From Lichtheimia corymbifera B2541 (Eukaryota; Mucoromycota; Mucoromycetes; Mucorales; Lichtheimiaceae), in assembly GCA_000697475.1 (NCBI GenBank), contig JNEU01000986.1, positions 124,001 to 188,000 on the forward strand: DNA of 64,000 nucleotides, written 5' to 3'. Below the pieces are notes generated by a model. It worked only from the letters and a program-made list of their open reading frames with translations. It made no database searches and was not told where the DNA came from. Both the position numbers and the translations under genes were made by a program. This document shows, one piece after another, positions 46,392-56,954 of the stretch; position 1 is the stretch's first letter, and each line of letters begins with the position of its first letter.

Positions 46392-48997
46392 GGTGTGGTG
46401 TTGTATGTGAAGGAAAACAAGAGATAAAAGCGCTTGCTTGATTGATATCCAGCCCAAAAGGGCCTTATTCACCGACACACGCACACTCACTTTCTTTCTT
46501 CCTGTGCTCCAAGTCACGGTGACATTGCTTGAGGAATTATGCTCTGAGGATACCGAGATGAAGAATTTATCAAGGCACCATGGTCTTGCATGCATGTCAT
46601 ATTCCAGAACAATGGGATGGCTGTAAGTTTCTTGAATGAGGAGAGAGATTCTCACGTGATCTCGGTGCAAATCAACACAATGAACTGACCTCTTTCATTA
46701 GGTATCTGAATAACGAGACCAAGGCCAGACCTTTCTTTGTACTTTAGGAACCATGAACACACCATTGCTCCCTTACAATAGCCATAATTAATTGTAATCA
46801 TAACACCCCACCTCACACGCAATAAAGGTTTTCATGCAAATGTAGTAATGTGGTGTCGTCTTCCCTTCTTTTCTTATATACACACATCAACAAGAATAAT
46901 CTACTAGGGGATCATAATCGTCTATAATCAAGGGATATTATGAGTGGTCCTTATATATTGGAGGTGTCATATGGGCGGTATACGCAGCGTATAGTACATC
47001 AAGCAAAGCCTGTTCTCTGAGGGTGGATTATGGTCATGATACGAAAATTAAATTATGCTGCTCCCCCTTCTTAGTTATATGCTATATCCCACTACCCCAA
47101 TGGTACGCTATATTGGCTCCTTCGATGATGGTGCCTTGCTTATGCACACATAATCTTTGAGTGAACACGCCTTGTTGTATAGTTTCATGAAGATCAAAGT
47201 ACCCACCGATTTTCTCTAAATCGGCCGTCGTGATGAGTCCTCATCTATCAGAATAAGACTATGAGGTCGGGGTTATTATAGTACTCTTGCTCGGAAGGCA
47301 CTACAATGTCCATTCTGCAAGGTAATTCGGGGGGTCAAAATGTGATCACAGACTTAGAACAGATATTAATTGTAGTACGCTATATGGTAACTATTGTATA
47401 TAAAGGGTGGATTGATCCATTGAAACAGGAGATGCCATATAGATTGCCTAGTGCCTTCATGTCTTCACATCCCAAAGAGCCGTGTAGACGCCTTTATTGA
47501 TAATCATCGTACGTACAACATCTACGACGTCAGTATGCCCGGGACGTCAATCGGCGTACTTCCCAATCACAGCAAAACATGGAAAAATAAGGCGGTCAAA
47601 AACCTCCTGCTGGAGGGGGTGGAAAAGGGATGCACATGTGCTATCTTGTTTACAAACGATCTAAGGGTCTTCTTTCTCATATTATCTCCCATATTTTTGT
47701 GAAAGGGACATTTATGGATCGATGGCTTTACAAGCTGGGAAGCGTGTGTCCCGGGCTTCAAGCAGTCAATGATGGCAAATCATCACGGGGTATGCAGTGC
47801 AGATGATGGTCACCCGTATGCAAACAAAGCAGTATCGTAAAAGAGGGGAAAAGAAAACAAACAAATCGAGTCGAGAACAGGTTTGACAACAAACGTATGC
47901 ATTTAGGAGCAGGGTAATAATAGTAGCTGTAGAGACATGGGGAAGGCGGTGCATAATAAGACTGCAGCTTCCAGGATCTACCTCACGTCGTTCGTTTTTT
48001 ATCGCTGCTGTCAGATCATCCCTTTCCAACAACACCCCTTACATTATTTTTATCCCGTACGACTATTCTTTGAAGGTAGATTGGGTGGCAACAATAATGA
48101 TGTAGTAAAGGGTTTATGATACATCCCCGCCGCATACATACAAAGCCCCTTTCTTCAGCCGCCCTCCTTTCCCCTGCTTACAACTGTATTCGCCCCATGA
48201 TACATGACCTCAACTTAGAAAGACGTGTATGCCCTAATGCTTGTACTACCCAATCTGCCCAATAACTCACTGCACCATTCATAACTCGATCGCCGTAGTT
48301 TTCCTTCTCAAGAATTAAAACCCATCAAGTGAATGAGTCTTTTATCAATGTTGAAGAGCTATGTGTATTATAGATTGCTGTCATGCTATCAGCTTGTAAA
48401 GCAAACTCGGGTGTAATACCCATCATCGAAGGATTCGGGGGATTTCGAAGGGGTTGGCAGCGCACTTGGTGGACACGTGTGGTGTTGTGTCGGCGGCATA
48501 ATTCGTTATTGACCTCTCTCTCATGCTTTGAAACATTCCCCCTATTTTTGTTGTGATGATGTTGCTAAGCCAATCTCACTCTAGTTCCATAAGGTTTAGC
48601 TCAATGGTCTTTGTTGTTGCCGTTCGCTCTTCAAGGGCTTGGAAATATCCGACAACAGATAACAGTGATAATCTCTCCGAGTCTCAAGGGTATTGTTGAG
48701 TAGAACGTGTCATGCAAAACGATGCTATGTAATAGAAGAGCATGGGTTTTTGCCATTTGGTGGCACCAGTATCTAGAATCTGTGGGTATGAACCCAAAAA
48801 TGGATAAGCACCTGAGACGATGATGCTGGAAAGACGCTCTTATTTATGCCGAATTGCACCCATATCACATAAGTGTGCGGACACACACACGTACTAAGAT
48901 GCTCACAAAGAGAGAAAAGCGCGATTTTATTTGCGATAGCAATCAGCAATGATTGGGATTTTTGTTTCTCTTTCTTTTTCGCCCCCACTCTTTGATC
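46392..48997. other. Gene-poor region between Ctk3 and the small GC-AG-intron gene
   Basis: The Ctk3 promoter occupies the left end. The rest has only short, unconserved frames. A possible protein remnant is readable at 47451-47702 (+) and, in another frame, at 47713-47820 (WIDGFTSWEACVPGF...), but I recognise no family and cannot join them. A TRGCNNARNNGG-like box at 48597-48607 lacks a partner B box, so no tRNA is called. Confidence 0.45.
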
Positions 48998-49295
48998 ATG
49001 GACCAACACAATCCTAAAGCTATTCTTGAGCAAGCCGTTGACCAACTTCAACATGCAAGTATCTTAGCTGGCTGCTATTGTCGCCGATTACAGCTAACAT
49101 ATATACACACCCAAATAGGCTCCACCTTCAACTCAAAAAGTAGAACTTGCAGAAATGGCCAACAAGCTTCATCAGAGTGTCGCTGGTGGCGCAGAAATGA
49201 AGTTTGACAAGGATGATAACCCCATCATGACCGGCAAGCAGGCAGACGAATGCCCATTCTTGCAAGAAAAGCAACATCATCAACAACAGCAATAG
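48998..49295 (+). CDS. Small hydrophilic protein of unknown function (77 aa), apparent GC-AG intron
   Basis: Exon 1 48998-49054 (MDQHNPKAILEQAVDQLQH), exon 2 49119-49295 (APPSTQKVELAEMANKLHQS ... ending in a Gln/His run, TAG 49293-49295). The frame of exon 2 is closed by TAG immediately upstream, so the acceptor must be the TAG|GCT junction, in phase 0. No GT donor gives that phase. The GC donor GCAAGT at 49055, the consensus of GC-AG introns, does. The protein has two helical segments and an acidic/Lys-rich middle (GGAEMKFDKDDNPIMTG); no signal peptide or membrane helix. Function unknown. Confidence 0.6.
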
Positions 49296-49458
49296 GAAGC
49301 TATTATGCCTTGTTATCATTCTCTAGTTCACTTTTCGATACTCTTTACGTCATGAAGCATTAAAGAACCCCACGCTTTTTCTCTCTCCATACACTTACAC
49401 ATTAATGATTTTTGCATGATGAGTCGCTCAATGTCTTTTTTCCTCTGTTTTATTATCC

Positions 49459-51535
49459 ATGTCGTTGTTGCCAACTAGCAGGCTTTTGGATGGCTCGTCA
49501 TATGGATCGACAAAATTCACAAACTGCGTTGCAGACCCTTTGATCAACGTCACACAAATCTCCAGCCAATACGATCGACATGATCAAACCTACCAGTTAC
49601 TTATCGGGGGCTATGTTCCCGGCATCACTTATCCACCCGTTGAAAGTAGGTATAAATGAAAAGAAGATGTGGTTAGTGTGTATATATACAATGCCATTGG
49701 ATTAACGTTGGAATGGATAAATGCTGCATTTGTGCATCATGCTGCGTATGCATATAATAGCCTACGCCATGGAGACATTTGCTCTGGATGTTGGCTTTTG
49801 GCCTACCGTATACCATAACCAATTCAGTTGTGAAAATTGTATTCAGCATGGCATGATCCAACTTGAAAAGGTAGATTTTACACGTATTCGATTTGCTTTA
49901 CTTGGTGCAGCTCATATTCTCGAAAGAATTTCTCGACAATGCAGATATCGTTTCCATTACTAGACATTGGAGCACGATACGAATTGACGATGGAAGGCTC
50001 GACTCCAGTGGTTTGTGTGGAAGTGGCACCCGTGGGATACATAAATCGTGAATGGCAAAAGGTGTTTCTATATATGCCATTGAGTCTGATTGCGCTTGCT
50101 GCATTTGTCACGCTGCTTGCGATATTATCATTCAACGATGGTAGCCGCTACTACGATTTTTTCGTTGCCGTGATGGTAATCCAATCATCAGGAATTACGA
50201 TGGACGATGCCATAGCCTACGCGCAATTTGTTTTCGCAGCTGGCACACTCAATCTTGCATATCCACAGTTTTATGCGCTCTTTACTGCGAACTTTTCATG
50301 GAGCTGGCTATTGTTTTCACCATCATGGTTGCATCATATTCTTGATCCAGATGCAAAAGACGTAGGTGTAGCAGCATCAACCAACTTGACCCATCTCGCT
50401 AATGTTATGGAAATCGACCTTCGAGCATTGTTTCTCACGAGCATTTTGTTTTTCGGTGTATGCCTCGTCGTTCTTATATTGATATGCCTCACAATTTGGA
50501 TATGCTATGAGATCCTTGCCATATCAAATTCCTACCGATTCAGTGGAAATCGAAGAAAGCTTGGCAGCGTGTGTATTGGTAAAAGGGTTTAAAATTGTGG
50601 AGTGCGTCGCATGTTTACCCACATGTCAAATATGATATATCAGGATGTGTTGACATCGCTTACCAATATTAGGTTGGATCATTCAATTGACGACAATCGC
50701 ATATCTCCCATTGACAGCGCTCTCGTTTTACCAATTGATGGTGCCTGGCCCATGGTATCTGACAGTGCTATCCTCATTCATGCTAGCTGGTGTATTGTTC
50801 GGAGTCTACAGTCGCATTGTAATCCTTGTAACACAGCGACATGGCACATCATCCGATCCAAGCTTCCTGTTACGCTATGGCCAATTGTACACGCCCTTGC
50901 GAAGGAACACGTTTTATTTTTTTATTATTGTACTGCTACATCGGTTGCTATTAGGTGGCATGATTGGCTTATTTCAAATGAGTGGGGAGGCTCAAGCCGG
51001 CGTATTGCTGATAATGGATATTGCCATGCTCGCACTTTACGCCACGCTTTCACCTTATGTCGATCGTGTAGCGAATTTTTTAGCTGTCCTTACGGCAGCT
51101 GTCAGATCCATTGTCGATGCTCTTAATGTTTTGTTCTTGGCATCAATTGCACTCACTGATCGCCAAAAGCAATATGTAGCCTATACCCAAGTGGTCCTTC
51201 ATTTTGTTGTGTTTGCGGTTTATCTTGGCATCCATCTCTCAAGGCTCTTAATGATCCTTCTCGGTGGGTGCTATGGTTATGGTAGTTGCTGGAGGAGACC
51301 AAATTACAGGAGACGCAATCAAAATCAGCATTTGTCTTTTGGACAACATCAGCAGCAGCAGCAACATACACAGCCTACTATAGCATCTCAGCATGAAGAA
51401 CAGCCATTTGCATCCTCCTTAATAGTCTCCCAGTCACCACGTCGATCGACCTTATTACAATATCCCAACACATCTCATTCAACAACAACCACTTCATTCC
51501 CCTCCTCTTTCACGTCCTTTACAGAAGACCCATAA
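49459..51535 (+). CDS. TRP/Flc-like integral membrane protein (597 aa from this start)
   Basis: Exons 49459-49645, 49761-49870, 49945-50578, 50673-51535; 597 aa. The N-terminal about 180 residues form the extracytoplasmic ML-like domain (paired Cys, N-glycosylation-type sites). Then come about nine membrane helices of the fungal TRP-like domain: FLYMPLSLIALAAFV, ALFTANFSWSWLLFSP, LGWIIQLTTIAYL-type, FGVYSRIVILV, and a conserved GEAQAGVLLIMDIAMLALYATLSPYVD block. The cytosolic tail is Gln/Ser-rich. Flc and Pkd2-type relatives act in calcium homeostasis, FAD transport and cell-wall integrity. The chosen Met at 49459 lacks a signal peptide; one is encoded just upstream in another frame (see findings). 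The true start may therefore be near 49415. Confidence 0.85.
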
Positions 51536-51658
51536 TAATGACGCCTAATTGACTCCCCTGTATACACGTGTATTTAGTCTATTGTCTTTATCATTTTAAA
51601 GCTCCTCTCTATATACAAGCATGAATTTATACATCACACCCTGTGCTCCTCCTAAAAC

Positions 51659-53280
51659 TTATGGCTTGACAGCATCATCCCTTTCGTGACCCGATGTCAA
51701 ATCTTGCATCATGGATTCGGTTTTTTTCTTTAGCTCGGCGAGTGCGTTGAATACTGTGGATGTGATGCGGATTCTTGCTTCAGTTTCGGTAAGTTCGCCT
51801 GCACGCCATGCATCCAAGGTTTCTTGAAAGTCGATAGGATCGCCAAACGCCAATGTTACGGGCTGAAAAAATCTCACCGGTGGGCCATGTAGCGGTCTCA
51901 CTTGTGCCATTCCTTTTGGAAAGGGATGCAAGGAGAGGTGACACGCGCACAGCGGAGAAAAGGAAAAAAGCTCAAGATCAACCAACACCTCTCTTTCTCA
52001 TGTGGGGGGTAATAATCCCTAGCCATCCATCCCATCCATATACACCATCCCATCCTCGATAACCCATATCTTCCATACTTACCTTATCGAAAGACGCGCA
52101 CAATCTATCCATTGTAATGTATCTCCTCGATTTTCCTTTGCATTTTGCCCTTGCATCGAAATTGTGTGCGTTCATCATAAACCAATATGCCCTTTCCAAA
52201 GTATAACCCCTGACTCCTATCGACACCCGTGCTCCAGATCCCATTTCTGCCCCCTTGCTCACACACATCCCCCACATCTTTTAACCACATGCTTCTCCAA
52301 AAAAGTCATCATCACCCGTAATTAACACAGAAAAAGATTGAGAATATCTTACCATTATGCCATACGGGTATCACAATCGGGCATCGTTCCGATTCCATGA
52401 CGATTCGACCAACACCCCATTTGAAACGAATCATTGCATCACTTTGGTTCACGCGGGCTTCGGGGAAAATGTGGATCCACCCATTTTGGTTGGCCTTGTG
52501 AATCGCATAATCAACAGCAGGTTGGTAGATCCCGCTTCCTCGAATCGTGGGAATAGCTTGTCCAAGTGAAAAAAAGATCGACCTTGGCCTATACATTGGG
52601 AATGTGTGCGTACATGTTAGATCTGTGGCTGCCATGATAATACAATGCAGGAAAAAAAGAGGGATCTTACAGTGTTGTAAAGCAAATGTCAGCTGCACCA
52701 AGCACCCAACGCATCTTGTCAATAGTAAACAAGGTCTCGACTGGTAGTACACCCCACAATACAGGATCGTCCCATACCGATTCGTGATTTGACACTATAG
52801 CATCATCATATCAATAACGTATACCTCAATGAAAACCCATCCTATCCTTAAAACTTAACCTGTAATCAACGCACGATCACGATGCTCCTGATCCACAATC
52901 GCCATAAACTTGTCAAGATTATAGACACGTGTGTATTCGAGATATTTGAGGACAACCTTGGAAACCATGCCAACTCCACCGACCACCAGAGTACTTCCAG
53001 CACGCCATAACCATCCGTTTTCTCCTTGCCACTGAGGGTCATAACGTTTTTCAATAAACTTTGGCAAGCTTGACCACTGAAATATCAAAGGGTGCTTTGT
53101 ATGTGAATGAGCTACTTGGTCGCCCACCATGCTCTCTTCCACTTGCTGGTTGTCATGTTCCCTTGGCGACGGTTGATTCAATCCGCAATGCTGCTTGTAG
53201 TAGATACCCGACGTCGTCACGGCAACTGCAGCTGTCAAGATACGCCATCGCCTTGAGCTGAGAAACGATAACCGCCGCAT
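51659..53280 (-). CDS. TAZ1: Tafazzin-type monolysocardiolipin acyltransferase
   Basis: Several exons on the minus strand from ATG 53280 (MRRLSFLSSRRWRILTAAV, Arg/Ser-rich with a short hydrophobic segment) to TAA 51661-51659. Motif I is NHESVWDDP (H-x4-D, catalytic). It is followed by WGVLPVETLFTIDKMRWVLGAADICF, the RGSGIYQPAVD block and motif III FPEARVNQ, as in tafazzins. The exon after WHNG encodes FDKVSMEDMGYR, then PPVRFFQPVTLAFGDPIDF and a helical C-terminus (TESMMQDL). It is a transacylase that remodels cardiolipin on the intermembrane-space side of mitochondrial membranes. About 70 residues between the N-terminal hydrophobic segment and the conserved core are hydrophilic and look lineage-specific. 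Confidence 0.9.
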
Positions 53281-54742
53281 TGCGCAATAACAATACGCAC
53301 AAGCACAAGCTTGAGAATGTTTACGATAACCTCGGTGGTCAAATGATCGGAACATATTCTACCCATCATCACAGCTATAATTTTTTGACACGTGAGATCT
53401 ATAAAGTCAAATTGATGGATGTCCACGACATGGCACGTACATCGCACACACACACTCACATATTTCTTTACAATGCATTGTTCGGTTGCTTATGATTGCT
53501 TTGGAGAGATTGAGAGGCAAAAATTTGGGTTGGAATGTTGCTTGTGGCTGCTGCTACATACGTACACAGAGTGGTGGTGGTGTAGTCGCTCATTGTGTAC
53601 ATTTGGTTTTTTCGCTTTGCCCCCTTTTCCCCGTCGTCGAGGGGGTTATGAGGAAGCTTCTGTACGTGGCCAGATCTCAATTCGTAGACGTATCAATAGG
53701 GGGAAAGTGAAAGGGGAACAACAAAAAGGAGAATACGAGGGGTAAGCTTGTATATGCATGTTATACATGCAAAACGACGCGAGTCATGGAAAAAATGGTG
53801 TTATGTGCAGGCAAAAGAAAAACGACATGATAGGGGAGAATGATGGCGGTGGAAGAAAAAAAAACAGAGCAGATCTACTTGTAAGTGAACAAACGCTTAC
53901 TGCGACACGGGGGTAATGTGCTTAAGTGTTTTGGTGAAAGGGGTTGGTAGTTGGAGTATAATATCACTTAGAGTGCCAACTATGTGAATGCATCTTTAGA
54001 AGAAAAGAAAAAAAAAACTTATCCCTGGAGCGTTAGCCATCAGGTGTATGTGCCCCTTGCATAGGCTTTTCAAAACAAAGCGGAAATCATGGAAACGCAC
54101 GAAAAGACGGGAGGGCTTTTGATGTTGATGACAGGATAGCTCATTCACCACACAACTTGCATACACATGCGCTATCATGTTACCATTGGCAACGACGGCG
54201 GAAGCCAAAACGAGCATGTAGCACTCGTACAAACATACGTAGCACACACATTATGCCGCGTGCAAGCTACACAGCAAAACATTACGCGAAACAAAAAGAC
54301 CGCGCTTTATTTTGAGGAAATAGGAGCAATGTAGATGAGCAAATAATATCGTACGCATTCATCACTCTATTGCTAAAGGGAGCAATTAAAGTATTAGATT
54401 GTCATCTTATGGCCTACATTCGGCCTTGTTTTGATTGTGTGGTACTTATTGGATAGGAGTGAGGATGCTTTAAGGGGGTAGGTATGATGGCAAATGAGAA
54501 TAGAGAAGCAGTCTCAAACAAGGTATGGGCCCGAAATAGCAGGTGGGTCACAGCAAAGTATACGGAAGCATAACCGAAAAGGAGTGATGCTTGACGTGAG
54601 TGAGCAAAATTATGTTCCTGCACATACACACACTGCATCATCCGAAGGAGGCAAAAACGCAAAAAGGAGATTGTCATGCAAGGCTCACGGAGAGAGAGAG
54701 ATTGATTGAGCCATTGCAGCATCCATCGAACTCGATGAAGAA
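53281..54742. other. Intergenic region between tafazzin and the repeat-protein gene
   Basis: The left part holds the tafazzin promoter. The rest has short frames only, several of them purine-rich (for example 53640-53880), and no domain or RNA gene that I can support. The final part is the upstream region of the secreted repeat-protein gene. Confidence 0.45.
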
Positions 54743-54748
54743 TATAAA
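54743..54748 (+). promoter_or_regulatory. TATA box of the secreted repeat-protein gene
   Basis: TATAAA within AATATAAAAGG lies 91 nt upstream of the ATG at 54839. A CT-rich stretch just before the start codon (54789-54830) is consistent with a short leader. A clean TATA box suggests an inducible or strongly expressed gene. Confidence 0.6.
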
Positions 54749-54838
54749 AGGACGGCCAAAGGAGAAGCCATTACGATCACTCATCACCACATCTTCTCTT
54801 CTAATCACCCATCTAATCTCTTCTATATACACAAAAAA

Positions 54839-55916
54839 ATGAAGTTCTCCATCTCATTCGCTATTGCCGCGTTCTACGCCGCCTCATCTGTTAACGCTGC
54901 CCCATGCGGTATGCCTGGTCCCGATTCCACATCTCTTGGTGGTGCTCATACCATTCCTGACAACGTCTTCCATCATGGCGATGACGATCGTACAACCCAA
55001 GTTAGCAATACCAAGAGCGGCTCAAGCGCTAATGACAACGTGGTAAGTATTGATATACTGATCAACCTTGTATGATCTTGCTAGTTCTAACATTCTATTA
55101 TTTATGTAGATTGGTCTCAATGCTCTCAACGATCTCACTGCATTGAGCAACAAGAACGATGTAAAGGAGACTGCTCAAGTTGCTGGTGATCGCCGTGATT
55201 ACACCACTCAATACAACAATGGCGGCCATGGCTCCAGTGCCGACGGCAATGTTGTTGGTCTCAATCTTCTCAACGATGCCGCTATTGCTGCCCAAGTGAA
55301 CCATGCTGAAGAGGTCGCTCAAGTTGCTGGTGATCGTCGTGACCGACACACTCAGGTCAGCAACACCAAGTCAGGTTCCAGTGCTGACGGTAATGTCATT
55401 GGTGCCAATGCTCTGAACGATCTCACTGCATTGAGCAACAAGAACGATGTTAAGAAGGTTGCTCAAGTTGCTGGTGATCGCCGTGATTACACCACTCAAT
55501 ACAACAATGGCGGCCATGGCTCCAGTGCCGACGGCAATGTTGTTGGTGTCAACGCTGCCGACGATCTCTCTGCTTTGTCCAATGTGAACCATGCTGAAGA
55601 GGTCGCTCAACTTGCTGGTGATCGTCGTGATCAACATACTCAAGTCAGCAACACCAAGTCGGGTTCCAGTGCTGACGGTAATGTCATTGGTGCCAATGCT
55701 CTGAACGATCTCACTCTCTTGGCCAACAAGAACGATGTTAAGAAGGTTGCTCAAGTTGCTGGTGATCGCCGTGATTACACCACTCAATACAACAATGGCG
55801 GCCATGGCTCCAGTGCCGACGGCAATGTTGTTGGTGTCAACGCTGCCGACGATCTCTCTGCTTTGTCCAATGTGAACCATGTTGAAGAGGTTTACCAAAT
55901 TGGAGATGATGATTAA
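54839..55916 (+). CDS. Secreted protein of alternating 48-residue repeats ending in Arg-Arg (336 aa)
   Basis: Exons 54839-55042 and 55110-55916; 336 aa. A signal peptide (MKFSISFAIAAFYAASSVNA) is followed by APCG, the only Cys. After a short Asp/His-rich stretch the whole protein is repeats. Units of exactly 48 residues start at 55197, 55341, 55485, 55629 and 55773, preceded by one shorter unit split by the intron. Two types alternate: A (TQVSNTKSGSSADGNVIG..) and B (TQYNNGGHGSSADGNVVG..), both ending near V-A-Q-V/L-A-G-D-R-R. The order is A-B-A-B-A-B, with the last unit ending GDDD. Nucleotide copies are almost identical, so the repeats are recent or homogenised. It could be a wall or aerial-surface protein, or a precursor cut at Arg-Arg by a Kex2-type protease. 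I recognise no named family. Confidence 0.85.
55197..55916 (+). repeat. 144-bp coding tandem repeats (five units; A/B pairs of 288 bp)
   Basis: Unit starts at 55197, 55341, 55485, 55629 and 55773. B-type units 1, 3 and 5 share long identical stretches, for example the CACTCAATACAACAATGGCG blocks 288 bp apart. A-type units 2 and 4 are likewise near identical. Most differences between same-type units are few and clustered, which suggests unequal exchange or gene conversion. Confidence 0.85.
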
Positions 55917-56130
55917 ATGGGTTCATCCATTCCTTGATTGGCGCTACATATTTTGATTCATTTCTTATTCCCACTTCATTCTTCTTTATCCCCTTTGCTC
56001 CTACTTTTTACTTTTCTTTTGCGACTTTCAAGCGCCCTTTCTTGCATTCATCGACATTTATATGTAGTAGAAAAAGAATCTTTTCTTCTTAATATACGGT
56101 AGCCCTTTTATTACTACCGTCCCTTGTTGA

Positions 56131-56136
56131 AATAAA
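56131..56136 (+). terminator. Poly(A) signal AATAAA of the repeat-protein gene
   Basis: AATAAA lies 215 nt downstream of the stop codon 55914-55916, after a CT-rich 3' trailer. Confidence 0.4.
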
Positions 56137-56954
56137 CAGCCTTTTGCATCTTACTTAATTACGCATCGTATTTCGTTCAATTTGTGGCATATGATAAAAG
56201 CCATTCACAAGGATTAGGAGATATTGATAACTCCTGGATATATGCATGATTCAACATGCGGCGTTATCTTTTAATTGAGCTCTTAGAAAATTAAGTAAAC
56301 TTCAAAAGTCTTCTCCTTTTAAAAAGTGGGGAGTAGGTTACTAGCCTCTACAGGCACTACCGCGCTTCATTTTGATTAGTAGTGGTTGTGTGTGTCATCT
56401 GTCAATCGCTGTGTGCGACTATAAATGTTTTCTATGTTGTGTTTCCCCTTGCAGCATTATTTGTTGTTTGTTGTTTAGGGCAAATTCAACTGCGTTACGC
56501 ATACCTATGTTGATGATTATGGATGCAATATGTCTGTGTGTGTACTGCTGTATTTGTGACATTGTCATGTTGCTATGGTAACAATCCGCATCGTGTGGGA
56601 TTCATAGACGTTGGCTCATTTATTGTGTCATTTTATAGCTGTGGCTATCCAACACGTGCGATTCTTCTAGCTGCTTCGCAAAGGACACTTGGTCTCACGA
56701 ATCAATTGACGAGATATTGAGACGGATGCGATTATAGATATGTTTAGGTAGACACAACATTCTTTGCCAAAGTCATGGTTGGATTTGATTTGCACGTTAT
56801 TACAACGGCATAAATGAATAGTTGATTAACAAGAAGACTGATCATTTACAGGATGAGAGAGAAGTGGGATGTGGATTTCTATTATGGAGATGAATTGGTG
56901 TGCGTGTGTATGATGAATAATAATGAGTGTTGGTCGTAAAGATGAGGATGAATA
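56137..56954. other. Intergenic region between the repeat-protein gene and the Rim15-type kinase
   Basis: I see no gene here. The frame at 56372-56581 (+) is a low-complexity Cys/Ile-rich run without protein character. The right end contains the 3' trailer of the minus-strand kinase gene. Confidence 0.45.

Noticed and set aside
47229..47265. Hammerhead-ribozyme or C/D-box-like sequence (GTGATGAGTCC ... CAGAATAAGAC)
   Set aside because: The core resembles CUGAUGA...GAAA only loosely. Stem II does not pair and the conserved GAAA is broken, so I cannot support an RNA element.
48597..48660. tRNA-like A box (TAGCTCAATGG)
   Set aside because: No B box (GGTTCGAANCC type) lies at the right distance and no acceptor stem pairs, so a tRNA is not supported.
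55371..55898. Minus-strand frame of 175 codons opposite the repeat protein
   Set aside because: It is periodic only because the plus-strand gene is a tandem repeat. It lacks a signal peptide and splicing logic, and the plus strand has TATA, signal peptide and intron.
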